From Solwaraspora sp. WMMD791 (lineage in GTDB: Bacteria; Actinomycetota; Actinomycetes; Mycobacteriales; Micromonosporaceae), in assembly GCF_029581195.1 (NCBI RefSeq), contig NZ_CP120737.1:1736001-1800000 (forward strand): DNA of 64,000 nucleotides. The letters are read 5' to 3'. The translations under genes were made by a program, and so were the position numbers. This document shows positions 52,471 through 61,917 of the stretch, piece after piece; position 1 is the first letter of the stretch, and each line of letters opens with the position of its first letter. The notes under the pieces are model-generated. The model was given only the letters and a program-made list of their open reading frames with translations. It was not told where the DNA came from and did not search any database.

Positions 52471-52511
52471 CGGCGGGTGGGGTGGGCCGGTCGGCTCCAC
52501 CCCACCCGCCG
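52471..52511. terminator. Bidirectional hairpin between tex and the secreted-protein gene
   Basis: A perfect 15-bp stem (52471-52485 with 52497-52511) encloses an 11-base loop. It lies 7 bases after the tex stop and 25 bases beyond the end of the convergent gene. It is placed to stop transcripts from both sides. Confidence 0.85.
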
Positions 52512-52536
52512 TCGGTCAGGCGGTGGCCGGTCAGGT

Positions 52537-53664
52537 TCAGACGTTGGACGAGTAGGTGAGGAAGAAGTCGTTCGGTGCCTGCGCACCCGTGGCGTTGAAG
52601 CAGATGACGTTACGGACGAAGACCGTGTTGCCGGAGAGGATCCACGGTGCCTGCAGGTTGCAGTAGTCCGGTGTGGTGCCGAAGGCGGTGACCTGGACGG
52701 TGGTCATCCGGTAGCCGACCAGCGGCAGGGTCGCCAGGTACTGCCCGACGCCGGAGACCATGATGGTGTTGACCCCGCCGGCGGAGTTGAAGTCGGTGCC
52801 ACCGCCGAGCGCCGGGGACCACAGGTAGGCGAAGTACCTCGGCGGGACGGCACCGAAGATCGGCCGCTGCCGGTGGTAGGTCAGGTTGAAGAAGCTGTCG
52901 GCCATCGCTCCGGCCGGGTCGAAGCAGAACACGTACGCCAGGATCGTGCCGCCGGTGGAGGTCCACCGGGCGATCTTGCAGCGCCGGGGGCTGTTCGGGT
53001 GCTCGGCGGTGGCCTGCAGGTTGCCGTCCAGCAGGGCGTTGCCGAGGCCGTTGAGCTTCACCTCGTAGAAACCGGGGCCGAGGTGGGTGACCACGTTGCC
53101 GGCTCCGGCCGAGTTGTACGACGACATCAGCGCGCCGACCGGGTTGGCCTTGACGTAGCCGAACGCGGGTCCGGGTGGCAGGACGCCGGAGGCGGAGGTG
53201 TAGTCGACGACGAACCGGGCGTTGTCCGGCGCGCCACCGGGCCGGTAGCACTGGACCTCGACGATCTGGCTGCTGCCGGAGGGGTAGGTCTGAAAGACCT
53301 GGCACCAGCGGGGCGCGTTGTCGACGGCGGTGACGTGGGCGACGCCGTTGCGCGAGGCGGTGTTCGGGAAGTTCACCCGGTACCGTCCCACACCGATCTG
53401 GTCGACGGTGGCCCACAGCGCCGGGGCACCGGCCTTCCATCCGCCCCACTGGCGGGTGGTGTCGAGGATGGTGCCGGGTGCCGGGGTGGGGGTCTGCAGG
53501 TAGGCGAACCCCCACCGGTCGGGTACGGCGGCCTGCGCCGGTGCGGCCCCGGCGAGCGCCGCGCCAGCGGCCAGCACGGCCGTGGCGAGCACGGCGACGC
53601 CTCGGGCGAGGAGGCTCCGGCGCGGGTGCGCGCGGCCGGTGCCGAATCTAGTGAGGACAGACAC
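52537..53664 (-). CDS. Secreted protein with three internal repeats
   Basis: A 375-residue protein. The start is GTG 53664 (GGAGG 7 bases upstream). A Tat- or Sec-type signal peptide (RRSLLARG, then a hydrophobic stretch) is cleaved after about residue 45 (AQAAV). The mature part has three related units of roughly 105 residues, beginning WGFAYLQTPTP, FGYVKANPVGA and YFAYLWSPALGGG. Each holds a paired-Cys region (WCQVFQTY...VQCYRP; CKIARW...VFCFDP; YCNLQAP...VICFNA). No family is recognised. It may be a surface or matrix protein. It is divergent from the two-component system. Confidence 0.75.
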   Translation of the reverse strand: MSVLTRFGTGRAHPRRSLLARGVAVLATAVLAAGAALAGAAPAQAAVPDRWGFAYLQTPTPAPGTILDTTRQWGGWKAGAPALWATVDQIGVGRYRVNFPNTASRNGVAHVTAVDNAPRWCQVFQTYPSGSSQIVEVQCYRPGGAPDNARFVVDYTSASGVLPPGPAFGYVKANPVGALMSSYNSAGAGNVVTHLGPGFYEVKLNGLGNALLDGNLQATAEHPNSPRRCKIARWTSTGGTILAYVFCFDPAGAMADSFFNLTYHRQRPIFGAVPPRYFAYLWSPALGGGTDFNSAGGVNTIMVSGVGQYLATLPLVGYRMTTVQVTAFGTTPDYCNLQAPWILSGNTVFVRNVICFNATGAQAPNDFFLTYSSNV

Positions 53665-53802
53665 TGATCTACCTCCGTCTATGGAGTTAGGAATTCCACC
53701 AGCCTAATAAGTGCACAACGTGTTCGTGAAGTCATTGACCGTGATCTGATTTGATGCGGCATCCGGTCCGTTCGACAATCCGGGAATCACCCGCCACCAA
53801 CG

Positions 53803-53850
53803 ACTTTTGCCTGATCCGTACCGGGAACTTTTACCTGATCCGTACCGGAA
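53803..53850 (+). promoter_or_regulatory. Tandem 24-base direct repeat before the response-regulator gene
   Basis: Units 53803-53826 and 53827-53850 share the core cctgatccgtaccgg and differ at two positions. They lie upstream of the regulator start and between divergent genes. Paired direct repeats are the usual target of OmpR/PhoB-type regulators, although the 24-base period is longer than the typical 10-11. A similar sequence (acctgatccgaac) overlaps the end of the kinase gene at 56012-56024, before the lipoprotein gene. Confidence 0.55.
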
Positions 53851-53889
53851 GCTGATGCCGCCGTGCCCCGACCCGACGATGATTACCGG

Positions 53890-54585
53890 ATGACCACCGC
53901 ACCGCCACCGGACCGTGGACTGGTGCTCGTCGTCGAGGACGAACGGCCGATCGCCGACCTGATCCGGCTCTACCTCACCCGCGACGGCTACGGCGTCCAC
54001 GTCTGCGCCGACGGCGACGAGGGTCTGGCCGCCGCCCGCCGGCTGCGACCGGTGCTGGCCGTGCTCGACATCGGGCTGCCCGGGATCAGCGGCACCGACA
54101 TCTGCCGGCGACTGCGCGCCGACGACGACTGGACCCCGGTCATCTTCCTCACCGCCCGCGACGACGAGGTCGACCGCGTCGTCGGACTTGAGCTGGGCGC
54201 CGACGACTACGTCACCAAGCCGTTCAGCCCCCGCGAACTGCTCGCCCGGATCCGCGCGATCCGCCGCCGCAGCCTCGGCCCACCCGACGTCGGGGTGGTA
54301 CACACCCTCGGCACCGTCACCGTCGACACCGCCCGACGCACGACCACCGCCGCCGGTCGGCCCACCGTACTCACCTCGACCGAGTTCGACCTGCTGGCGC
54401 ACCTGATGCGCCGACCGGGCCGGGTCTTCACCCGCGAGGAGCTGCTCGCCTCCGTCTGGGGGTACGCCGCCCACGCCGGCACCCGCACCGTCGACGTGCA
54501 CGTGGCCCAGATCCGCGCCAAACTCGGCGACGCCGCCGGCGTGATCCGCACCGTCCGGGGCGTCGGCTACACCGCCGATGGCTGA
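53890..54585 (+). CDS. OmpR/PhoB-type response regulator
   Basis: A 231-residue regulator. The receiver domain has acidic VEDE, the phospho-acceptor Asp60 (LDIGLPG), a conserved Thr in FLTARDD and a Lys in VTKPFSP. The C-terminal winged helix (about 130-228) ends TVRGVGYTADG. ATG 53890 is preferred; GTG 53863, nine codons upstream, is possible. It overlaps the sensor kinase gene by 8 bases. It is probably phosphorylated by that kinase and may bind the tandem repeat just upstream. Confidence 0.93.
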   Translation: MTTAPPPDRGLVLVVEDERPIADLIRLYLTRDGYGVHVCADGDEGLAAARRLRPVLAVLDIGLPGISGTDICRRLRADDDWTPVIFLTARDDEVDRVVGLELGADDYVTKPFSPRELLARIRAIRRRSLGPPDVGVVHTLGTVTVDTARRTTTAAGRPTVLTSTEFDLLAHLMRRPGRVFTREELLASVWGYAAHAGTRTVDVHVAQIRAKLGDAAGVIRTVRGVGYTADG

Positions 54586-56017
54586 ACCCGGCACCGCCAC
54601 CGTCCCACCGGTACGGCACCGGATCACCGGCACCCTCACCGCCCGTACCGTCGGAGTCGCCTGCGCCGTCGCCCTGCTGTCCGTGCTGGTCACCGCCGCC
54701 GTCGCGATCCCGCTCGGGGTCCAGGGCACCGAACGCGGCGCGCGGGCCTCACTGGCCGCCAAGGCCGACCTCGTCGCGGCGGCCGTGGCCGACGCCCCGG
54801 ACGATGCCCGGCGGGCCGCGCTGCTCGACCGGCTGGCCGGCGAACTGGCCGGGCAGGGCATCGAGCTGGTCGGCATCGCGCCCGGTACGGTGCCACGGCA
54901 ACTACCCACCTCGGTGCTCCGGCGGTTGGCCGCCGGTGAACCGGTGGCCGCCCGCCGACCGGCCCGCATCGACGGCCGACCCACCCTGCTGGAAGGCCGA
55001 CCCACCGGCGGGCAGACGGCGGTGGTGCTGCTGCAACCGCTGCGTCCCGGGGCCGGCCGGCTGGTCTGGAGCAACCTGTGGCTGGCGCTGGTCGCCGGGC
55101 TCGGTGCCGGCCTGGTCGCCGGGGTGTTGCTGGCCGCCCGGCTGTCCCGGCCGATCCGGGCCGCCGCCCATGCGGCGCAACGGCTGCGCACCGGCGACCG
55201 CACCGTCCGGGTGCCGGTCGAGCCCCCGGTCGAGGCGGCACAGCTGGCCCACGCGCTCAACGACCTGGCCGCCGCGCTGGCCGCCAGCGAGGCCCGTCAA
55301 CGCGACTTCCTGCTGTCCATCTCGCACGAGCTGCGGACTCCACTGACCACTCTGCGCGGCTACGCCGAGGCCCTCGCCGACGGCGTCGTCGACGCCGACG
55401 CCACCGGACCCACCGGGCGGATCATGCTCGACGAGGCACACCGGCTGGACCGCCTCGTCGGTGATCTGCTGGCACTGGCCCGACTGGAGGCCGCCGACTT
55501 CACCATCGAGGTGGCCGACGTCGACCTCGGTACGTTGCTCGCCGACGCGGTGGCCGCCTGGTCGTCCCGGTTCGCCGGCACCGGGGTGACCGTGACGCTG
55601 GCTGCTCCCCCTGCCCCGCTGCTGGTGCGCACCGACCCCGGGCGGCTACGGCAGGTCGTCGACATCCTGCTGGACAACGCGCTGCGGGTGGTGCCGGCGG
55701 GCGGCACGGTACGGATCGACGTACCGTCGGATCCGCAGGTCACGGACCCGGACACCGTCGCGGTGCAGGTGCACGACGACGGTCCCGGCTTCAGCGACGA
55801 CGACCTCGCGGTGATCTTCGAACGCGGCGCGCTGCACCGCCGCTACCGGGGTGAGCGGTCGGTCGGCACCGGGATCGGACTGGCACTGGCCGCCGGGTTG
55901 ACCCAGCGCATCGGCGGCCGGATCACCGCCGGCCACTCCCCTGGCGGCGGTGCCGTGTTCACCCTGCGGCTGCCGCGTCGACCGACCGGACCGGTGGCGT
56001 CGGGGGGCCTTACCTGA
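54578..56017 (+). CDS. Sensor histidine kinase
   Basis: A 479-residue membrane kinase. The first helix (about 25-48) and the second (about 165-190) enclose an extracellular domain of some 115 residues. HAMP follows, then the phospho-acceptor His250 (SISHELRTPLTTLRGY), the N-box DNALRVV, the G1 box HDDGPGFSDDD and the G2 box GTGIGLALA. ATG 54578 overlaps the response-regulator stop. The signal is unknown; genes on both sides code for exported proteins, so an envelope role is likely. Confidence 0.93.
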   Translation: MAEPGTATVPPVRHRITGTLTARTVGVACAVALLSVLVTAAVAIPLGVQGTERGARASLAAKADLVAAAVADAPDDARRAALLDRLAGELAGQGIELVGIAPGTVPRQLPTSVLRRLAAGEPVAARRPARIDGRPTLLEGRPTGGQTAVVLLQPLRPGAGRLVWSNLWLALVAGLGAGLVAGVLLAARLSRPIRAAAHAAQRLRTGDRTVRVPVEPPVEAAQLAHALNDLAAALAASEARQRDFLLSISHELRTPLTTLRGYAEALADGVVDADATGPTGRIMLDEAHRLDRLVGDLLALARLEAADFTIEVADVDLGTLLADAVAAWSSRFAGTGVTVTLAAPPAPLLVRTDPGRLRQVVDILLDNALRVVPAGGTVRIDVPSDPQVTDPDTVAVQVHDDGPGFSDDDLAVIFERGALHRRYRGERSVGTGIGLALAAGLTQRIGGRITAGHSPGGGAVFTLRLPRRPTGPVASGGLT

Positions 56018-56069
56018 TCCGAACGTCCGGCTCACCGGGTCTTCGTGGCCCCGACCGACGCTGGGACGC

Positions 56070-56600
56070 ATGAGACGTTCACTGCGTACCAGTGTCCTGA
56101 CCGCGACGACCGCCGGGGCCGCCGCGGTGGTGCTCGCCGGCTGCGCGGCCGGCGGGCCGACCGGCACCGCCAGCGGCGCCGAGCAGGTCAGCGTCGCGTC
56201 GCTGACCAGCGTCATCGACGACTACGACAGCTTCGCCGACTGGCGCGACGACCACCCGGGCCGGCGGGGTGGGCCGTGGGGCGGCCGGCACCCGTTCGCC
56301 GGTGGCGGCCCGCACGGCGCGGCGCTGCACGGCGAACTGACCGTGCAGACCGATGACGGGCCACGTACGGTCGTGGGCCAACGCGGCACCGTCGACGCGG
56401 TCGACGGCAGCACGCTGACCGTCGAGTCCACCGACGGGTTCACCCTCGACTGGACCTGCGCCGACGAGTGCCGGGTGGTCGACGACGGCGTCGAGGTCGA
56501 GCTGTCCCAGCTCGACGTCGACGCCGAGGTCCGCGTCGTCGGCGTCCGCGACGGTGACGACGTGCTCGCTCGGATCGTGCGCCGCCCGGGCACGGACTGA
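56070..56600 (+). CDS. DUF5666-like lipoprotein
   Basis: A 176-residue exported protein. The signal sequence ends with the lipobox VLAGC (Cys25). After a Gly/His/Arg-rich linker (about 60-85) comes a DUF5666-like OB-type stretch: QRGTVDAVDGSTLTVESTDG, then a Cys pair (WTCADEC) and closing strands VDAEVRVVGVRDGDDV. It is 52 bases after the kinase and likely in the same transcript. It may help the sensor detect an extracytoplasmic signal. ATG 56070; the frame upstream is kinase shadow. Confidence 0.75.
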   Translation: MRRSLRTSVLTATTAGAAAVVLAGCAAGGPTGTASGAEQVSVASLTSVIDDYDSFADWRDDHPGRRGGPWGGRHPFAGGGPHGAALHGELTVQTDDGPRTVVGQRGTVDAVDGSTLTVESTDGFTLDWTCADECRVVDDGVEVELSQLDVDAEVRVVGVRDGDDVLARIVRRPGTD

Positions 56601-56712
56601 CCGTCACAGGTGCCGCCGCGAGCGGGGTCGCCGCGAGCGGGGTAGGCGGCGGTGCGGGTCGTCGGCTGAACGGCCCGCGCCGCCGCTGGTCACGGTGCGC
56701 GACGATCGTCGG

Positions 56713-58293
56713 CTAGCTGGCGTACGTCTCGAACTCGGCGACCCGTGGGGTGCCGTTCGCACCGGTGATCTCGAAGTTGATCTTCTTCAGCGAGGTCGGC
56801 GAGAAGCGGATCACGCCGGCCCCGCTCCCGGTGGCCAGGACTGCACCGTTGTCGTTGTTGACGACCCGCCAGGGACCGATGTTGCCGACGGCACCCGACG
56901 CCTCCCGGATGACGATCGCGGCGACCGTGGTCGCGGATCCCCACTTGACCGAGATCCGACCGGTCGAGCCGTTCGGCGACCAGTAGCTGCCCAGGTCACC
57001 GTCGACCGCGTTGCCGTAGCTGGTGCCGCTGGCCTTGCTGGACCCGTCGGCACCGGCCCCGATGCTGAGGTTGGTCCCACCGGGCTGGCCCGGTGCCGGC
57101 GTCGTCGGATTCGGACCCGGGGTTGTCGGGTTCGGACCGGGCGTCGTCGGGTTCGGTGCCGGCGTCGTCGGCGCCGGATTCTGCGGGGTGCAGCTGCCGT
57201 TGGACACCCGGTTGCCCTTGTTGGCGCCGGCGAGTTGCCGGACCAGGTTCGGCACGCAGTTCGCCCCGTCCATCGGGTACGGGTACGGGATGCTGACGCT
57301 GGTGTTGGACTGCGGGTTCGGGCCGGCCGGGTTGGTGTCGCCGCTGCGGGACGACCAGGTCACGTTGTCGAAGATGTTGCCGCTGACCTGCCAGTAGCCG
57401 GCCTCACTGGTGTAGAAGGTGCCGAGGACGTCCTTGGAGTCCTCGAAGTAGTTGTTGTCCACCTTCGCACGCGCCCCGGCCCGGGAGTTGATCCCGGACT
57501 CGTTGAGGTTGACGTAGTAGTTGTTGTACATGTGCCCGATCCCACCGCGCAGCAACGGCGTACGGGAGTCGATGTTCTCGTACAGGTTGTGGTGGTAGGT
57601 GACGAAGCCGTTCGAGCGGTCGCTCTCACTGGAGCCGACCAGGCCGCCACGGCCGGAGTTGCGCAGGATGCTGTAGGACAGGGTCACGTACTGTGTGTCG
57701 TTCTTCATGTCGAACAGGCCGTCGAAACCCTCCGACTCCCCGCCCGAGGCCTCCAGAGTGACGTGGTCGACCCAGACGTTGCGGACGGACGCCTCCATGC
57801 CGATGGCGTCCCCGCCGTTGGACGTCGGCGAGCCGGACTTCTTGACGTTACGGACCGTCACGTTCTGGATGATGATGTTGCGGGCCTCGCGGATGTGAAT
57901 GCCCACCTGGTCGAAGACCGCTCCGCTGCCGACCCCCACGATCGAGACGTTGCTGATCTGCTTGAGTTCGATCACCCCGTCGGCGGTGTTGCAGCTGTCG
58001 CCCGACACCTTGCTGGTGTTGCCGTGGTTGATGGTGCCCTGCACCTCGATGATGATCGGAGTGCTGCTGCTGGCCCGATTGCAGAGCGCCGCGTGCAGGG
58101 CGGTGCCGGTGCTGACCCGTACGGTCTGGCCACCCGCGCCACCGGTCGTGCCGCCGTTGCCGGTCGCGAAACCGGTGGCGCTGCCGGTGACCGAGGCCGA
58201 TGCCTGGGGGGTCAGCAGGGCCACGCCGATCGTGGCCGCCACGGCTGTCGTGGCCGCTGCCGCGAGGAGTCGCAGTGCGACTGGTCGTCTCAT
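56713..58293 (-). CDS. Secreted pectate lyase (PL1) with C-terminal discoidin-like domain
   Basis: A 526-residue exported enzyme with a signal peptide to about residue 33. The parallel beta-helix pectate lyase domain (about 50-370) has NVSIVGVGSGAVF, VWVDHVTLEA, DMKNDTQYVTLSYSIL, FVTYHHNLYEN and GIGHMYNNYY. A linker with repeated PNPTTPG units (about 372-400) leads to a C-terminal jelly-roll, carbohydrate-binding domain of F5/8 type C character (GNAVDGDLGSYWSPNG). It degrades pectic polysaccharides by beta-elimination. The start has a GGAGAAGG site. It converges on the lipoprotein gene. The gap 56601-56712 holds two copies of a 14-base repeat with period 15. Confidence 0.92.
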   Translation of the reverse strand: MRRPVALRLLAAAATTAVAATIGVALLTPQASASVTGSATGFATGNGGTTGGAGGQTVRVSTGTALHAALCNRASSSTPIIIEVQGTINHGNTSKVSGDSCNTADGVIELKQISNVSIVGVGSGAVFDQVGIHIREARNIIIQNVTVRNVKKSGSPTSNGGDAIGMEASVRNVWVDHVTLEASGGESEGFDGLFDMKNDTQYVTLSYSILRNSGRGGLVGSSESDRSNGFVTYHHNLYENIDSRTPLLRGGIGHMYNNYYVNLNESGINSRAGARAKVDNNYFEDSKDVLGTFYTSEAGYWQVSGNIFDNVTWSSRSGDTNPAGPNPQSNTSVSIPYPYPMDGANCVPNLVRQLAGANKGNRVSNGSCTPQNPAPTTPAPNPTTPGPNPTTPGPNPTTPAPGQPGGTNLSIGAGADGSSKASGTSYGNAVDGDLGSYWSPNGSTGRISVKWGSATTVAAIVIREASGAVGNIGPWRVVNNDNGAVLATGSGAGVIRFSPTSLKKINFEITGANGTPRVAEFETYAS

Positions 58294-58574
58294 GGTGCTT
58301 CACCTTCTCCTGGTGTCTCGCGGCGGGGCGACGTTGCCCGTCCCGCGCACCCGCCTTCAGCGATGTCCTTCGATCTGCCTCCCACCCGGCCCTGGTGCGA
58401 AACATCAACGAAACGCAATGGTAGGAAAGGGTTTTCCTCAGGGCAATAGCTGGCCGTGTGCAGGTTTGTTGCACCGGATCGAACGGGACGGACCAGGGCC
58501 CGTTCTTCGTCTCGTTCGCGCTTTGACCCACACACGTCACCATCGGACCGTCCGGCCAGGATTAGCCTGCGACG
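58294..58574. promoter_or_regulatory. Divergent promoter region of the pectate lyase and LuxR genes
   Basis: No gene is seen. An AT-rich stretch near 58399-58436 contains cgaaac twice (in gcgaaacatcaacgaaacgc, spacing 12) and an imperfect palindrome ggaaagggttttcc (58423-58436). These are candidates for operators of sugar-responsive (for example LacI-type) repressors of the lyase gene. A TTGACC at 58523-58528 could be a -35 for the LuxR gene, but its -10 is poor. Confidence 0.4.
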
Positions 58575-61526
58575 ATGCGGGTGAGTGGGCACCCGGTGGC
58601 GGTCCGTCCGCCCCGGTTCGTGGGCCGGGCCGGCGAGACGGCCGCGCTGGTCGAGGCACTGGACCGGCCCTCGGCGATGGTGCTGGTACGGGGCGAGGCC
58701 GGGATCGGCAAGAGCCGCCTGGTCCGCGAGGCGTTGGCGGCACGGCCGGAGCGCGGCGCCACCACCCTGCTGGCGGTCTGTCCGCCGATGCGGGAGTCGC
58801 TGACCCTGGGCCCGATCGTCGACGGCCTGCGCGATGCCCGGCACCGGTTGACCGGGGCACGGCTGAGCCCGCTGGCCGGCGCGCTGCGCCCACTCGTACC
58901 GGAGTGGTCGGCCGAACTGCCGCCGGCCCCGGAGCCGACCGACGACGCCCGCGCCGCGCGGCACCGGCTGTTCCGGGCCCTCGACGAGGTGATCGGCGCG
59001 CTCGGGGTGGACCTGCTCGTCGTGGAGGACGCACACTGGGCTGACGAGGCGACCCTGGAGTTCCTGCTCTTCCTCGCCGCCCGCCCACAGCCGGGCGGGC
59101 CGGGGCTGGTGGTGACCTACCGGCCCGAGGAGGTCGACGACCAGTCGCTGCTGCTGCGCCTGTCGGCGCGGTCGTCGACCACCGGCGCACCGGTCCGGAT
59201 CACCTTGGCACCGTTGGACGTGGCCGACACGGCGGCTCTGGTGTCGTCGATGCTCGACGGCAACCCGATGTCGGCCGAGTTCGCCAGCTTCCTGCACCAG
59301 CGCACCAGCGGGGTGCCACTGGTCGTCGAGGAGTCGGTGCGGCTGCTCTGCGACCGGGCGGACGTGGTCTACCGCGACGGGCGATGGGTCCGGTTGAGCC
59401 TGGACGAACTGCAGGTGCCGGAGTCGGTCCGCGACGCGACCCGGGAACGGGTCGGCCGGTTGACCCAACCGGCCCAGCGGGTGCTACGCGCCGCGGCCGT
59501 CCTGGCCGAACCCTGCGACGAGGCCACCCTCGCGGCCACCGCCGGGCTGCTGCGCCGGGCCTGCCGGACCGCCTCGGCCGAGGCCGCGGCGGCCGGCCTG
59601 CTGCAGTGTGACGGTACCGGAGGCAGCGGAGGCGACGGCCCGGACGATCGATGGTGGTTCCGCCACGCGCTCGCCGCCACCGCCGTCTACGATGCCATCC
59701 CCCGGGCCGAACGCCGCGTCCTGCACCTGCGCGCCGCCCGGGCGGTCGAAGCGCTCGACCCGCCGCCGGTCGCCCGGTTGGCCCGCCACTTCCGGGAAGC
59801 CGGCGAGACCGCCGACTGGGCCCGCTACGCCGAGCGGACCGCCGAACGGATGATCGCCGCCGGGGATCACACCTCGGCCGTGGTCACCCTCGACGAGGTG
59901 CTGTCCACGGCCCGACTTCCCGCACCCGAGCAGGCCCGGATCGCCCGTACGGCGGCGGTGGCGGCGCTCGGTCGCCGGGAACCGGTCGACGACGTGTACC
60001 ACCGGGTGGTCGGCACGCTGCGTACCGTACTCGACTCGGCCGGGCTGACCGCCCGGCAGCAGGCCGACATCCGCAACCCGTTGGGTCGGCTACTGATCAT
60101 CGGCGGTGAGGCGCAGGCCGCGCTGACCGAACTCGGCCGCGCCGTCGACCACCTCGACGATCCGCTGGAGGCGGCCCGGGCGATGACCTACCTGGGTTGG
60201 GCGTACGCCGGCCCGTGGCCGGCCGCCACCCACCTGCGCTGGCTACGCCGCGCCGCCGCGCTGATGCCCGACATCACCGCCGCCGCCGACCGGCTGTCGC
60301 TGACCGGCAACCGGGCGGCCGCACTGCTGATGCTCGGTGAACCCGAGGCGTGGGAACTGGTGGCAGGGTTACCCACCGATGGCGCGACCTCGGCCGAACG
60401 CCGGGACATCGCCCGGATCCACGCCAACGTCGGCACCGGCGCGCTGCTGTGGGGCCGGTACGCCGACGCGGCACGCCACCTGCGGGTCGCGATGGACCTC
60501 GCCGACGTCGAGCAGCTGACCCGACTGCGCTACAACATCCTGATCGAGCAGGCCAACCTGGACTGGTTCGCCGGGCGCTGGGACGGTCTGGCCCGCCGCG
60601 CCGGCGACCTCGCCGAGGCCGACCGGGACCGCCCCGGTGTCTACCTGGCCGGGGTCCGACTGGCCGGCCGGCTGGCCGCCGCCCAGGGCCGGCGGCCCGC
60701 CGCCGAGCAGCATTTCCAGCTGGTGTTGGACGAGGCGACCGGGCGCGGCGCGGTGGACGACACGATGGAGCCGGCAGCGGCGCTGGCCCGGCTGTGGCTC
60801 GACGACGGTCAGGTCGACCGGGCGCTGCGGGTCACCGAGGCGCCGATGGCGACCGTCGCCGCGAAGCGGGTCTGGGTGTGGGGCACCGACATCGCACCCG
60901 CGCGGGTCGCGGCGCTGCTCGCCGCCGGTCGGCCGGGCACGGCCGCCGAACTGGTCCGCCGGTTCACCCGGGGGCTGGCCGGTCGCGACGCGCCCGGCCC
61001 ACAGGCCGCAGTGGCGACGTGCCGGGCGGCGCTGGCCGCCGCCGCCGGCGACCACGACCGGGCCGCGGCCGGCTTCGACCGGGCCGCGTGCGCCTGGACG
61101 GCCCTGCCCCGCCCGTACGATGCCCTGCTGGCCCGCGAACGGCAGGCGGCGGCGCTGCTGGCGGCCGGTCGCACCGGGCCGGGACGGGAGCTGCTGGCCG
61201 AGGTCCACGCCGCACTGTCCGACCTGGGCGCGAGCGGCGACGCCGACCGGGTGGCGACGCTGCTGCGCGCGCACGGCGGTCAGGTGCCGCGCCGCTGGCG
61301 GGGCGGCCGCAAGGGGTACGGCGACCAACTGTCCCCCCGCGAGCTGGACGTGGTCCGGTTGGTGGCGGCGGGGCACACCAACCGGGAGATCGGCCGGATC
61401 CTGACCAAGTCGTCCGCCACAGTGGATCAACAGTTGCGCTCGGCGATGCGCAAGCTGTCGGTGTCCACCCGGACGGCGCTGGCGGTCGCCGCGATGGAGG
61501 CGGGAGTCCTCTCGGCGGACAGCTGA
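58575..61526 (+). CDS. Large ATP-binding LuxR-family regulator (LAL type)
   Basis: A 983-residue regulator. The N-terminal AAA/STAND ATPase has Walker A GEAGIGKSRL (about 40) and Walker B-like LLVVEDAHWADE (about 150). A long helical-repeat middle follows (about 430-850, Ala/Leu/Arg-rich TPR-like). The C-terminal LuxR HTH reads LSPRELDVVRLVAAGHTNREIGRIL, then QLRSAMRKLSVSTRTAL. LAL regulators often activate carbohydrate or antibiotic genes. Here the divergent pectate lyase and the downstream protease are candidate targets. ATG 58575. Confidence 0.92.
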   Translation: MRVSGHPVAVRPPRFVGRAGETAALVEALDRPSAMVLVRGEAGIGKSRLVREALAARPERGATTLLAVCPPMRESLTLGPIVDGLRDARHRLTGARLSPLAGALRPLVPEWSAELPPAPEPTDDARAARHRLFRALDEVIGALGVDLLVVEDAHWADEATLEFLLFLAARPQPGGPGLVVTYRPEEVDDQSLLLRLSARSSTTGAPVRITLAPLDVADTAALVSSMLDGNPMSAEFASFLHQRTSGVPLVVEESVRLLCDRADVVYRDGRWVRLSLDELQVPESVRDATRERVGRLTQPAQRVLRAAAVLAEPCDEATLAATAGLLRRACRTASAEAAAAGLLQCDGTGGSGGDGPDDRWWFRHALAATAVYDAIPRAERRVLHLRAARAVEALDPPPVARLARHFREAGETADWARYAERTAERMIAAGDHTSAVVTLDEVLSTARLPAPEQARIARTAAVAALGRREPVDDVYHRVVGTLRTVLDSAGLTARQQADIRNPLGRLLIIGGEAQAALTELGRAVDHLDDPLEAARAMTYLGWAYAGPWPAATHLRWLRRAAALMPDITAAADRLSLTGNRAAALLMLGEPEAWELVAGLPTDGATSAERRDIARIHANVGTGALLWGRYADAARHLRVAMDLADVEQLTRLRYNILIEQANLDWFAGRWDGLARRAGDLAEADRDRPGVYLAGVRLAGRLAAAQGRRPAAEQHFQLVLDEATGRGAVDDTMEPAAALARLWLDDGQVDRALRVTEAPMATVAAKRVWVWGTDIAPARVAALLAAGRPGTAAELVRRFTRGLAGRDAPGPQAAVATCRAALAAAAGDHDRAAAGFDRAACAWTALPRPYDALLARERQAAALLAAGRTGPGRELLAEVHAALSDLGASGDADRVATLLRAHGGQVPRRWRGGRKGYGDQLSPRELDVVRLVAAGHTNREIGRILTKSSATVDQQLRSAMRKLSVSTRTALAVAAMEAGVLSADS

Positions 61527-61638
61527 AACCGCGCCGCAACAGCAGCGTCACCGCACCACGTCGATCCACAGTGGCAATCAGGTTCTTTGACGTATCTGCT
61601 GGATAGCTAGCGTCCCGTCGGGTCAGCAGCATGACGGT

Positions 61639-61869
61639 ATGCACATGTCGCCGGGCCGGCCCATCGGCGCGCCGGATCCCGATCATCCCGCCGCCGACGG
61701 ACCTGGCGAGGCTGTGGCCGTACCGGCCGATCCCGGCGGCGACGACGCCGCGCCGACCGACAGCCCGACACCCGGCGCCGCCCACGCGGTCGGCCAGACA
61801 CCCGACACCGCGCCGACCGCCGGCGCGGCGTTCGACGGCGACCACCGGGACCCGTACCAACCCCTGTAA
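61639..61869 (+). CDS. Possible small Pro/Asp/Ala-rich protein
   Basis: A 76-residue frame in the 391-base gap between the LuxR gene and the protease. Its composition (Pro, Ala, Asp, Gly) could reflect GC-rich non-coding DNA, and there is no ribosome site. A TTGACG at 61589-61594 with TAGCGT 15 bases on might be a promoter for it or for the protease. It may be a leader or simply noise. Apart from this, nothing is seen between 61527 and 61917. Confidence 0.2.
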   Translation: MHMSPGRPIGAPDPDHPAADGPGEAVAVPADPGGDDAAPTDSPTPGAAHAVGQTPDTAPTAGAAFDGDHRDPYQPL

Positions 61870-61917
61870 GGGACGACCACGCCCACCTCGCGGGGCCGAT
61901 CCCACGGAAGGACATCG

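Noticed and set aside
56009-56024. A third regulator-binding box before the lipoprotein gene
   Set aside because: It resembles the tandem repeat core but lies across the kinase stop codon, and cctgatccg is a common word in this coding DNA, so it is not listed as a site.
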